64,000 nucleotides of DNA from Altererythrobacter sp. ZODW24. Its GTDB lineage: Bacteria > Pseudomonadota > Alphaproteobacteria > Sphingomonadales > Sphingomonadaceae. Positions within the stretch are counted from its first letter, which is position 1. Each line of letters opens with the position of its first letter. This document shows positions 1 to 7,505 of this stretch, piece by piece. Location of the stretch: contig NZ_CP031155.1 in NCBI RefSeq assembly GCF_003344885.1, positions 1,392,001-1,456,000 on the forward strand. Reading direction: 5' to 3'. The notes under the pieces are model-generated. The model was not told where the DNA came from. It saw only the letters and a program-made list of their open reading frames with translations, and did no database searches. The translations under genes and the position numbers were made by a program.

Positions 1-876
1 GATAACTTTCCGGCCAAAACCTCCAACTCCGCCTTGCGGTTCGGGCGTGACTTTTTTTGATTGAGCCTGAGACGGCAACCACGAGTACGCTGAGGCGAGC
101 TCCTTAGGCGCGACCAGCTGGCTACCGTTGTGGACTTGGACCTGTTCACGCATGTGCTGTTCGTGACAGCGCGGGCATTCATGACGATACAGGCGAACGA
201 GCACATAATTCTTTCCTGGAATCGACAGGGCTTTTTGGCGCGGTAGGCTCAGCATATGCGCAGCTCTGCGCCACGGCTCAGTGGGGACCTTTTTCATTTC
301 CGCTACCCACGCGTCGAACGTATGGAAATAGAGTGTGCCCTTCTCTCGGGTGCGGTTGAATACGCGGCAAGAGGAACAATAGGGAATCAAGCGTAGTGAG
401 GAGTAATAGGCCCAGCTCCCGCCAGCGACACCAGCAAATTTCAAGGCCAAGAGCAGAAAGCCCCATGCTCCGACTTCCCCCAAATTTCCAATTTCATGTG
501 TTCCTTTGGAAAAGGCGAATTCGGTTTGAGTCTGAAGCTGTACCAGTGACGTGATCACACCGGGATGTGACGAGTCTGCCCAGTTTATCACCGCAGCAAC
601 AATCAGCAAATAGACCACAAAGGCGGTCATACTTGTGCCGATCATTATGTTGCGAAGGCGCGCATCAACTGGATATTGCGCAATCTTGGCACCCGGCAAA
701 GCGCCGAGAGAGCCCAAACATCCGAATATTAGGGCGCCAAACGGAAGCAAAACCATGGCGAAAAAGTTTGTCGGATCGAAGCGAAAAAGAAAGATGACTG
801 CGAGATACAGCAGAATCGTGATGAGCTGCGAAAGCCCGATCATTGCAACGACAGTGGATAGCGACCGCTTATACAT
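1..876 (-). CDS. Multi-pass membrane protein with two CxxC motifs (partial, runs off left edge)
   Basis: Reading leftward from ATG at 876 the frame stays open to base 1 (292 codons seen, no stop), so the C-terminus lies outside the window. The start is set by a strong GGAGGGA ribosome site just upstream. Hydrophobic stretches at about residues 12-31, 38-60, 79-98 and 136-152 look like membrane spans. They are followed by a soluble part with CSSC at 167-170 and CPRC at 234-237, a four-Cys set that would suit a zinc ribbon. I do not recognise the family, and no function is assigned. Short ORFs on the plus strand here are antisense to it. Confidence 0.8.
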   Translation of the reverse strand, partial: MYKRSLSTVVAMIGLSQLITILLYLAVIFLFRFDPTNFFAMVLLPFGALIFGCLGSLGALPGAKIAQYPVDARLRNIMIGTSMTAFVVYLLIVAAVINWADSSHPGVITSLVQLQTQTEFAFSKGTHEIGNLGEVGAWGFLLLALKFAGVAGGSWAYYSSLRLIPYCSSCRVFNRTREKGTLYFHTFDAWVAEMKKVPTEPWRRAAHMLSLPRQKALSIPGKNYVLVRLYRHECPRCHEQHMREQVQVHNGSQLVAPKELASAYSWLPSQAQSKKVTPEPQGGVGGFGRKVI

Positions 877-957
877 TTTTCCCTCCAGAACGAGGAAACG
901 ATCTATATTCGAACCAATTAAACTTCTGCTAAAGAAGCAAAATTTAGCGAGCGGCTC

Positions 958-1806
958 TTAGCTGCCGCTAACTTCACGAGCCTGTGCTGCTCCCTCGCCT
1001 TCCACCTCTTTCCCCTCAGGAAACAGCGGCCACATCAGTTGCTGACCTAGGGTTGCCTTAGGCAGGTTTTCGACACCGTAGCTTTGCGGATAGGTCCGCG
1101 TGAATTTCGCAGTGCCGAACAAGACATCCCAGAAGAACAGCAGATTGCCGTAATTGCCCTTATAGTGGGTCGCCGGATCTTCCAGATGACGGCCATGATG
1201 CGCATGGTGTGTTGCCGGCGTCGAGATTGTGCGTTCGACAACCCACATCACAGGCGACAGCCATTTGACTGCATAGAGCGGTTTATCCCACGCGACGTCG
1301 CTATGGGCGCCGGTAATCACCAACAGCTTCACGACAATGTATCCGGCGTAAACCCAGCCTAGACCCATGTAGATCAGCACACCGGACAGCCAAATGCCCG
1401 GCATCATCATGTAATAAAAAATGTTGTTCCGGTACACGAGGCGGATGCTCATGTACCGGGCGTTATGATGCGCGCGGTGGAGATTGTAGAGCCACTTTGT
1501 CGAATGCGATGCGCGGTGCCAAAGATACTGTGCCAGATCGTCAAAAACCAAGAACAGAGCGATTGCGGCAAAGATATTGATTCCCGCCAGCGCGTTCTTC
1601 ATTTCCGGCGCGATGACGCTTGCCAACGCACCAGAAGTGAACAGGATTGCCGGCTGAGTCGCTAATAAAAGCACCGTGGTGCTGACGAATTCGATGATCC
1701 CATCATCGCGGGTTTGTTCGTTCTTACCAAACAAGTCGGAGCGAAAAAACTCGAGCACGCCATAGCTGAAGTAGATCAACAGAATTGCGATTGTGGATGA
1801 TGGCAT
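958..1806 (-). CDS. Sterol desaturase / fatty acid hydroxylase family membrane protein
   Basis: Predicted integral-membrane di-iron oxygenase that would hydroxylate or desaturate a lipid-like substrate. The 282-residue protein has several hydrophobic segments and the three His clusters of the family: HRASH (97-101), HRAHH (110-114) and HHAHH (200-204). The substrate cannot be read from sequence; in sphingomonads this superfamily includes carotenoid and sterol-type hydroxylases. It is transcribed away from the Crp/Fnr gene at 1861 across only 54 bp, so control by that regulator is plausible. The C-terminal ~25 residues are acidic and look unstructured. A second family member lies at 27753. Confidence 0.85.
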   Translation of the reverse strand: MPSSTIAILLIYFSYGVLEFFRSDLFGKNEQTRDDGIIEFVSTTVLLLATQPAILFTSGALASVIAPEMKNALAGINIFAAIALFLVFDDLAQYLWHRASHSTKWLYNLHRAHHNARYMSIRLVYRNNIFYYMMMPGIWLSGVLIYMGLGWVYAGYIVVKLLVITGAHSDVAWDKPLYAVKWLSPVMWVVERTISTPATHHAHHGRHLEDPATHYKGNYGNLLFFWDVLFGTAKFTRTYPQSYGVENLPKATLGQQLMWPLFPEGKEVEGEGAAQAREVSGS

Positions 1807-1835
1807 GGCAGCGGTCCTCTCTCTTGTCGCGGACC

Positions 1836-1852
1836 CTGATAGCGCATATCAG
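1836..1852. promoter_or_regulatory. Palindromic operator candidate between divergent genes
   Basis: CTGATA-N5-TATCAG forms perfect 6-bp arms in the 54-bp gap between the hydroxylase gene and the Crp/Fnr-type gene. Its position suits a site where the regulator controls itself and its neighbour. The layout resembles Crp/Fnr-class palindromes, but the spacing differs from the classical FNR and CRP boxes. Confidence 0.45.
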
Positions 1853-1860
1853 ATTCTGTA

Positions 1861-2550
1861 ATGCCAAATACTTTACATTCTGAAGTCACAAAAGCCGCAT
1901 CACGTTCAGTCGTTGCGCCGACCCTGTTTGCCGCCCTGCCCGATCATGTGCGGCAGAGGCTGATCGACGGGTCTCGGACACAGAGCTTCTCTGAAGGTCA
2001 ACTCGTTACCCTTCGGCATGAACAGGCAGAAGGGTTTTGGCTGATCGAAGCAGGCAGCGTGCGGGTCGGTCAATTTTCAGAAGACGGCGAATTCGATGTC
2101 ATCGCACAGCTTGGCCCCGGCGATAGCTATGGCGAATTAGCGGTTCTGTCGGGCAGGCGGCGGGTAGTCGATGCGGTCACGCAGGAAGGAGCGATCCTTC
2201 GGTGGATATCGGCTGCCCATTACGAGCACGAACTAGCGGCCAGTGCAGACACATCGAGGGCCCTAATGTCAGCCTTAGCCCGGCAACTGCAGGAGCAGCT
2301 CGATGCAATGGTTGAGAGGATTCGGCTACCCGCAGCTGCTCGGCTGGCAATCATACTATTGCGAATGGGCAGCGACGACCAATCAAGCATCACAATCAAT
2401 CAACAAGAACTGGCTGAACTTGTAGGGGTGACGCGGATGACTATCAGCACTGCGTTAGCGAAGCTGCAGGCCGATGGGCTAATACAGCGAGGTTATGGCC
2501 AGATCTCGATACTAGACCCCGCCGGGTTAGTCAGCTTCGCGCATCGATGA
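1861..2550 (+). CDS. Crp/Fnr family transcriptional regulator
   Basis: 229 residues with an N-terminal cyclic-nucleotide-type beta-roll (about 22-140; the GDSYGELAVLSG phosphate-cassette-like loop is present), a dimerisation helix (about 145-170) and a C-terminal winged helix-turn-helix (QQELAELVGVTRMTIS at about 181-196). The Arg-Ser pair that contacts cAMP in CRP is absent (RRRVVDA instead), and there is no N-terminal Cys cluster as in Fnr, so the signal is unknown. It is divergent from the hydroxylase gene, and its stop codon directly abuts the end of the convergent YqaA-like gene. Confidence 0.85.
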   Translation: MPNTLHSEVTKAASRSVVAPTLFAALPDHVRQRLIDGSRTQSFSEGQLVTLRHEQAEGFWLIEAGSVRVGQFSEDGEFDVIAQLGPGDSYGELAVLSGRRRVVDAVTQEGAILRWISAAHYEHELAASADTSRALMSALARQLQEQLDAMVERIRLPAAARLAIILLRMGSDDQSSITINQQELAELVGVTRMTISTALAKLQADGLIQRGYGQISILDPAGLVSFAHR

Positions 2551-3195
2551 TCAGGCTGTTCCCATCGTTTCCATAGTGGCGCCATCACATTCTCCAGCAG
2601 CGCCATCGTCGCCGCCACCCAGCATCGTTATCACTAGAACACCGCCGATAATCAGCACTGCGAATAAAGTCGTCAGCAGGCCGAGATACTTGTCGATGAT
2701 CCGCTTGATCGGAGCGCCGAAAACCCGGAACGCCACGCCAACAGTCATGAAGATCAACGACCTTCCGATGATGCTGGCTACGATGAAGGTTGTCAGGTCC
2801 ATCTCGATGAACCCGGCAGTGATCGTCAGCAATTTGTAGGGCACCGGCGTCATCGCCGCGAAGATCACAGCCTCACCGCCATATTCACGCAATGTGCACG
2901 CTGCGACGGGGAAGCTGGCGGTAAGTCCGAGCGCGGCGATCAGCTGTTCACCAACCGCATCGTATAAGCCCCAACCGATCGCATACCCCAGCAGAGCCCC
3001 AGCGACTGAAGCCGCGACCGCGACGGCCGAGAACCGGATCGCTTTCTTCGGGTCGGCAAGGCACATCAGTCCGAGAAGCGGGTGTGGGGGAATCGGGAAG
3101 AAGCTTGATTCAATGAAACAGAAGAACGCCAACCACCACACGGCATGCGGATGCGCAGCCTTTTCCATTGTCCAATCATAGAGTTTACGGAGCAT
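2551..3195 (-). CDS. YqaA family (DedA-like/VTT domain) inner-membrane protein
   Basis: 214-residue multi-spanning protein of the SNARE-associated/VTT (DedA) superfamily, YqaA branch. The diagnostic parts are an N-terminal segment ending ESSFFPIPPHPLL (re-entrant loop with prolines), a Gly/Ala-rich span, and the later motif FAAMTPVPYKLLTITAG, equivalent to the second re-entrant loop. DedA relatives act in lipid flipping and membrane homeostasis, but the role of YqaA proteins is not established. The gene is monocistronic, convergent with the Crp/Fnr gene, and heads away from the GTA cluster. Confidence 0.8.
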   Translation of the reverse strand: MLRKLYDWTMEKAAHPHAVWWLAFFCFIESSFFPIPPHPLLGLMCLADPKKAIRFSAVAVAASVAGALLGYAIGWGLYDAVGEQLIAALGLTASFPVAACTLREYGGEAVIFAAMTPVPYKLLTITAGFIEMDLTTFIVASIIGRSLIFMTVGVAFRVFGAPIKRIIDKYLGLLTTLFAVLIIGGVLVITMLGGGDDGAAGECDGATMETMGTA

Positions 3196-3289
3196 GGGCT
3201 GTTCTTCGGATAGTCAGTGGATGGCTGCGCTTAACGAAGGCGAAACGCCACGGCAAGCAATTCAATGTAACCTATTTGGCACTTTTATA

Positions 3290-3318
3290 TTGACATCGTG
3301 ACACTCTTTGGTTAGAGA
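3290..3318 (+). promoter_or_regulatory. Possible sigma-70-type promoter for the GTA cluster
   Basis: TTGACA at 3290-3295, a 17-bp spacer and TAGAGA at 3313-3318 lie about 100 bp ahead of the first GTA gene. The -35 is perfect and the -10 weak. This is a position-based guess. Confidence 0.3.
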
Positions 3319-3414
3319 AACGGAACATCGCAATAAACCGATTCGAAGAGCGGGCGGCACTGCAGCAGCAGAGTCGCCCGTTTGCGTTTGGATCGTGTGC
3401 GCCGGACAGGACTT

Positions 3415-4020
3415 ATGAGTATGAGCGGACAATACGTCCCGCGCCTCTCTTGGGAGGTCGCTTTTCTTGACGCTTTGACCCAAACGAAAATCATCAAGCG
3501 AGCCGCAGCCGAGGCCGGGATTACGACCGGGGCGGTCTACGGTTTGCGCAACAAAAGCGACGCGTTTGTGCAGGAATGCGAGCGGGCCCTGCAAGCGGAC
3601 CCGGCCAAGCAGCGCGCGCCATCGCCCACGCAATGGAAGCGTGTCTTCCTCGAAACGCTCGCGGAGACATCCAACGTCACTGCCGCCGCCAAACAAGCGG
3701 GAATGTCGGTGCGCGAAGTGTATAAGGTGCGCCGCGACGATCCCGAATTTGCGGCGCTGTGGCGCAGAGCTTTGTTCGAGGGTTACGAGCATCTGGAGAT
3801 GGAGGTGCTGGCCTATTTGCGAGGAAATTTGCCTGACCGCAAAATCGACGTTCCCAATGCCATCCGCCAGCTTGCCGCACACCGCAAAACTGTCGCCGAG
3901 ATGCGTGCCATCGACGAGGACGAGAACGAACAGGACGTGCTCGATTCCATCGACCGGGTCATTGACGAGATGAAGGCCGAATGGGCCGCGTATGACGAGG
4001 CCCAGAGCCAGAATGGTTAA
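3415..4020 (+). CDS. GTA gene 1-type terminase small subunit
   Basis: First gene of the GTA cluster, predicted to recognise DNA for packaging with the large terminase that follows. The 201-residue product has two helix-turn-helix-like repeats (IIKRAAAEAGITTGAVYGLR near the N-terminus, VTAAAKQAGMSVREVY around residue 87), as expected of small terminases, and an acidic, helical C-terminus. ATG at 3415 is chosen because it has AGG upstream; an in-frame TTG at 3382 would add 11 residues. Its 3' end overlaps the start of the large terminase. The long antisense ORF through here is not considered a gene. Confidence 0.75.
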   Translation: MSMSGQYVPRLSWEVAFLDALTQTKIIKRAAAEAGITTGAVYGLRNKSDAFVQECERALQADPAKQRAPSPTQWKRVFLETLAETSNVTAAAKQAGMSVREVYKVRRDDPEFAALWRRALFEGYEHLEMEVLAYLRGNLPDRKIDVPNAIRQLAAHRKTVAEMRAIDEDENEQDVLDSIDRVIDEMKAEWAAYDEAQSQNG

Positions 4021-5356
4021 GTCGCCCCTTGAACGCCGTGTCACCATCGGCAGGACCGAAGCGCATAAAGAACAGGCTTTTCTAAAGCGGCTGAGCAAGC
4101 GGCAAAGGCTGGCTGCTGCGCGCAACTGGCGCACGCAGGCGCATGACGGGCAAATGGCACCAGACGGAGACTGGTCGACATGGCTGCTGATGGCTGGACG
4201 CGGGTTTGGCAAGACCCGCGCAGGCGCCGAGTGGATCAGCGCACTCGCCCAGAAAAATCCGGCGGCACGGATTGCGCTGGTTGCGGCCTCGCTGGCTGAA
4301 GCCCGCGCCATCATGGTGGAGGGGGACAGCGGATTGCTCGCTGTTGCCCCTCCGCGCTGGCGCCCGGTGTTCGAGCCTTCGCGCCGTCTGCTGCGCTGGC
4401 CAAACGGTGCACAAGCCGGTCTGTTCTCGGCTGCCGAGCCGGAGAGCTTGCGCGGGCCGCAGCATAGCCACGCATGGTGCGACGAGCTGGCGAAATGGGA
4501 ACGTGCAGGCGACCGGGCTAATAAGGCATGGGACAATTTACAGATGGGTATGCGGTTGGGCGGGGATCCGCAGATTCTGGTAACCACCACTCCGCGCGCT
4601 GTTCCTTTAGTCCGCCGTTTGGTCGCCGACCCGTCGGTGTCGGTCACCGGCGGGCGAACATGCGACAACGCAGACAATCTGTCGCCCAATTTTCTAGCAG
4701 CGATGCACCGTCAGTTTGGCGGGACTACGCTGGGCCGGCAAGAACTGGACGGCGAACTGATTATGGAAGCCGATGGCGCGCTGTGGAGCCGGACTATGCT
4801 GGAGGACTGCCGGCTCAAACCATGCAGTGCGAGCGAGTTATCGGCCCCGTCGCGCATTGTCGTCGGCGTCGATCCGCCTGCCAGCGCGCATGGCGATGCC
4901 TGCGGAATTGTTGTGGTTGCGTTGACCGACGACGGGGGCGGCGTCGTGCTGGCGGATTGCTCGGTGGAAAAGGCCAGTCCCGAACGCTGGGCCCGCGCTG
5001 TTGCGGGGGCTGCCGAGGCATGGAACGCGGACCGCGTAGTTGCCGAGGCCAATCAGGGCGGGGCCATGGTCGGCAGCGTGCTGCGCGCTGCTGATATCGC
5101 ATTGCCGGTAAAGCTGGTTCACGCCAGCCGGGGCAAGGTCGCCCGCGCCGAACCGGTCGCCGCGCTTTATGAAACAGGACGCGTCAGGCACGCGGGACTG
5201 TTTGCAAAGCTGGAAGATGAAATGTGCGGCCTGATGGCCGGGGGCACCTACGACGGGCCCGGCCGCAGCCCAGACCGCGCCGATGCGCTGGTGTGGGCGC
5301 TGAGTGAATTGATGCTGGGGAAAGAAAAATTGCCCAAAATCACATCGTCTCTTTAA
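3992..5356 (+). CDS. GTA gene 2-type terminase large subunit (packaging ATPase/nuclease)
   Basis: Motor and nuclease that fills the GTA head with DNA. The N-terminal ATPase has a Walker A at about residues 67-76 (MAGRGFGKTR) and an acidic HAWCDELAKW segment as Walker B-like. The C-terminal RNase H-like nuclease begins VVGVDPPAS, with further acidic residues in VVAEANQGG and SPDRADAL. At 454 residues it is full length for the family. ATG 3992 overlaps gene 1 by 29 bp; ATG 4013, which overlaps the gene 1 stop, is an equally possible start. Downstream the cluster is interrupted by a minus-strand GrlR-like gene. Confidence 0.9.
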   Translation: MTRPRARMVKSPLERRVTIGRTEAHKEQAFLKRLSKRQRLAAARNWRTQAHDGQMAPDGDWSTWLLMAGRGFGKTRAGAEWISALAQKNPAARIALVAASLAEARAIMVEGDSGLLAVAPPRWRPVFEPSRRLLRWPNGAQAGLFSAAEPESLRGPQHSHAWCDELAKWERAGDRANKAWDNLQMGMRLGGDPQILVTTTPRAVPLVRRLVADPSVSVTGGRTCDNADNLSPNFLAAMHRQFGGTTLGRQELDGELIMEADGALWSRTMLEDCRLKPCSASELSAPSRIVVGVDPPASAHGDACGIVVVALTDDGGGVVLADCSVEKASPERWARAVAGAAEAWNADRVVAEANQGGAMVGSVLRAADIALPVKLVHASRGKVARAEPVAALYETGRVRHAGLFAKLEDEMCGLMAGGTYDGPGRSPDRADALVWALSELMLGKEKLPKITSSL

Positions 5357-5387
5357 TCGAACGTCATCGTGTAGAAGGAAATATTTA

Positions 5388-5576
5388 ATGTGCAAAAAAC
5401 GCCCAGTCGTCAAAAGCAAGGTCGATCAACTTATCGACCAACTCTCGCTCCTGAACATTCAACTAACTTCATTTAGTCAATCATTGAAAGGCGGGCTTGA
5501 AAGTTCACCCCCGGGGCCTGAGGAGAAGTGCCATTCATCAAGGCAGGACTCGTTTCAGTCTTCCCATCAAGTTTGA
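5388..5576 (+). CDS. Possible small protein between terminase and portal genes
   Basis: A 62-codon frame with a good ribosome site (AAGGA, 8-nt spacing to ATG). The first ~35 residues (MCKKRPVVKSKVDQLIDQLS...) look helical and basic. The last third overlaps the 3' end of the convergent GrlR-like gene and has Ser/Gln-rich, shadow-like composition. It could be a real short gene, or one whose end was replaced when the GrlR-like gene arrived. No family recognised. Confidence 0.3.
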   Translation: MCKKRPVVKSKVDQLIDQLSLLNIQLTSFSQSLKGGLESSPPGPEEKCHSSRQDSFQSSHQV

Positions 5577-5802
5577 TCGTTCCTGACGCGATTCCAAGAA
5601 CTGATTCCATGCTTGGATCATTTGAGTGCGTCCCATTAGACACTTCAGCCTGAAACTGGCTGTCAGTTTGAGAATACGTCCCGCGATAAAACATCATTGA
5701 GTCACCGCCTTCAATAATACCGTTCCGTAGAACAGCAATTCCGGCCCCAGCACCAAGCTGTGTCTGAAATTCAACTTTGTATAATCCGTCCTTGAGCGCC
5801 AT
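5473..5802 (-). CDS. GrlR-like regulatory protein inserted in the GTA cluster
   Basis: 109 residues beginning MALKDGLYKVEFQT and containing GGDSMMFYRGTYS, the recognisable core of the GrlR family (small lipocalin-like proteins named after the negative regulator of the enterohaemorrhagic E. coli LEE type III secretion locus, and widespread as orphans in alphaproteobacteria). The start is supported by GGAGA upstream. It lies between large terminase and portal, opposite in strand to every GTA gene, and is more A+T-rich than its neighbours, suggesting a later insertion. No Ler/GrlA partner is present, so a LEE-like role is not implied. Confidence 0.75.
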   Translation of the reverse strand: MALKDGLYKVEFQTQLGAGAGIAVLRNGIIEGGDSMMFYRGTYSQTDSQFQAEVSNGTHSNDPSMESVLGIASGTIKLDGKTETSPALMNGTSPQAPGVNFQARLSMID

Positions 5803-5872
5803 CGTTCATCTCCTTGTTTTATAAATCTAAAGCTGGGGAATAATCCCTTGATTTCAAGTTAGGTTCAAAAAT

Positions 5873-7024
5873 ATGTCATTTCTGGAATCGCTAACCTCTG
5901 CCCTTAAAGGCGGGGGGAGTACCCGTGTGCCTGTTGCGCGCGGCTTTGTCTCACCGTGGGCCACCGCATTCGAGGCGCGCAGCGGACGCGGCCCGTTCGA
6001 CTATAGCCGCTCTGTCCGAGAAGGGTTTGTAACTAACCCAGTCGCCCAGCGAGCCGTTCGGATCGTAGCTGAGGGTGTGGGTAGCGCCCCGCTTGAAACC
6101 GGTGACGAAACGCTGGCTGCATTGGTTAGTGCGACAAGCGCGGGGCAGTCGCTCATCGAAACCCTCGCCGCGCAGTTGTTGCTGCATGGCAATGGTTATG
6201 TGCAAGTGATGAAGGATGGTGCTGGTAAGCCGGTCGAGCTGTTTGCCCTCCGGCCGGAAAGAGTCAGTGTGGTCCCGGATGGTGACGGCTGGCCTGCCGC
6301 TTACGCCTATAAACTCGCTGACCGGACGGTTACTCTGCCCGTGGATGACGAAGCCGGGTGGCCCAACGTCATCCATTTGAAAGCCTTTCATCCCGCCGAC
6401 GATCATTATGGTGCCAGCAGCCTCGCCGCTGCTGAGCAGGCCGTGGCAATCCACAATGCGGCGTCCGAATGGAACCGCTCGCTGCTTGAAAACGCGGCAC
6501 GGCCGTCGGGCGCATTGGTGCATGAAGCGGGCGATACTGGCGGGCTCACGTCCGATCAGTTCGATCGGCTTCGCACTGAATTGGCGCAGGCATTCAGCGG
6601 TCAGGGAAATGCCGGGCGGCCCATGCTGCTGGAAGGCGGGCTCAAATGGCAAAGCCTGTCGATGAGCCCCGCGGACATGGATTTCGCAACTTTGAAGGCG
6701 GCGGCAGCACGCGACATCGCGCTCGCATTCGGCGTACCGCCCATGTTGCTCGGCCTACCGGGTGACAACACTTACTCCAACTACCGCGAGGCCAACCGGG
6801 CGCTGTGGCGGCTCACGCTTCTCCCGCTCGCAAATAAGATCCTCTCCGGCCTGCAAGAAGGGCTCGGTCCGTGGTTCCCAAAGGCGCGGCTTGCCATTGA
6901 CCTCGACCAGATCCCTGCGCTTTCCGAGGACCGCGAGCGCCTTTGGAATCAGGTCTCGGGCGCAGACTTTCTGACGGGTACCGAAAAGCGCTCGATGCTA
7001 GGCCTCGATAAAGGAGCGGCATAA
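5873..7024 (+). CDS. GTA gene 3-type phage portal protein (HK97 family)
   Basis: 383 residues. It would form the dodecameric ring at the head vertex through which DNA enters and to which the tail joins. Family features are the conserved N-terminal half with NPVAQRAVRIVAEGVG, the NGYVQVMKDGAGKP strand pair, and the DMDFATLKAAAARDIALAFGVPP region leading to NYREANRALWR (about 270-310), typical of HK97-type portals. Its TAA stop overlaps the next ATG by one base, implying coupled translation with the protease. Confidence 0.92.
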   Translation: MSFLESLTSALKGGGSTRVPVARGFVSPWATAFEARSGRGPFDYSRSVREGFVTNPVAQRAVRIVAEGVGSAPLETGDETLAALVSATSAGQSLIETLAAQLLLHGNGYVQVMKDGAGKPVELFALRPERVSVVPDGDGWPAAYAYKLADRTVTLPVDDEAGWPNVIHLKAFHPADDHYGASSLAAAEQAVAIHNAASEWNRSLLENAARPSGALVHEAGDTGGLTSDQFDRLRTELAQAFSGQGNAGRPMLLEGGLKWQSLSMSPADMDFATLKAAAARDIALAFGVPPMLLGLPGDNTYSNYREANRALWRLTLLPLANKILSGLQEGLGPWFPKARLAIDLDQIPALSEDRERLWNQVSGADFLTGTEKRSMLGLDKGAA

Positions 7025-7413
7025 TGAGGTTCGCTGGATATGCCGCCCTGTCTAATCGTATCGACGGTGCGCGTGATACGATCCAGCCTGGTGCATTCCG
7101 TCGCTCGCTACAGGGGCGCCGCGATCCGTTACCGCTGTTTTGGCAGCACAAACCTGACAAGCAAATTGGCTGGGTCGAACAGGTCTTAGAAGATGCGATA
7201 GGTCTGCGTGTGATTGCGACTATCGACAATCCGCAAGGCCTAGCCGGACAGATGCTCTCCAGTCGTGAAGTCGATGGCCTTAGCTTCGGCTATCGCGCCC
7301 GCCGATTTCATCATGCGCCTTCGGGACGCATGCTGGAGGATATCGAAATTCACGAAGTCAGTCTTGTCTCTCACCCCCTGCAACATGAGGCCAGAGTCCA
7401 TTTGATCGCCTGA
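7024..7413 (+). CDS. GTA gene 4-type HK97 prohead protease (peptidase S78-like)
   Basis: 129 residues, predicted to cleave the scaffold/delta segment of the capsid protein during head maturation. The family layout is present: an N-terminal beta region with the catalytic His in LFWQHKPD (about residue 42), the catalytic Ser in EVDGLSFGYR (about residue 84) and the ending EIHEVSLVSHPLQ. It is shorter than many phage proteases because the C-terminal tail is absent, as in other GTA versions. It is followed by a terminator-like hairpin before the capsid gene. Confidence 0.88.
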   Translation: MRFAGYAALSNRIDGARDTIQPGAFRRSLQGRRDPLPLFWQHKPDKQIGWVEQVLEDAIGLRVIATIDNPQGLAGQMLSSREVDGLSFGYRARRFHHAPSGRMLEDIEIHEVSLVSHPLQHEARVHLIA

Positions 7414-7437
7414 CTTCACTTATTCCTCTTTCCCTGT

Positions 7438-7462
7438 GGCTGCCTTTCCGGCGGCCTTTTTT
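7438..7462 (+). terminator. Terminator-like hairpin upstream of the capsid gene
   Basis: GGCTGCC-TTTCC-GGCGGCC (7-bp stem, one wobble) is followed directly by six T residues. It lies inside the GTA operon between protease and capsid, so it may be partial, shaping relative expression, or may mark the end of a transcript. Confidence 0.6.
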
Positions 7463-7505
7463 ATGTCCTCAACCACCCCGCCCACCCCCGAAAGGTACTG
7501 CCCCA

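Noticed and set aside
3262-4689. 475-codon open frame on the minus strand
   Set aside because: Antisense to the small and large terminase genes, which have clear homology and motifs. Its composition (Ser/Arg/Cys-rich) is typical of a shadow frame in G+C-rich DNA.
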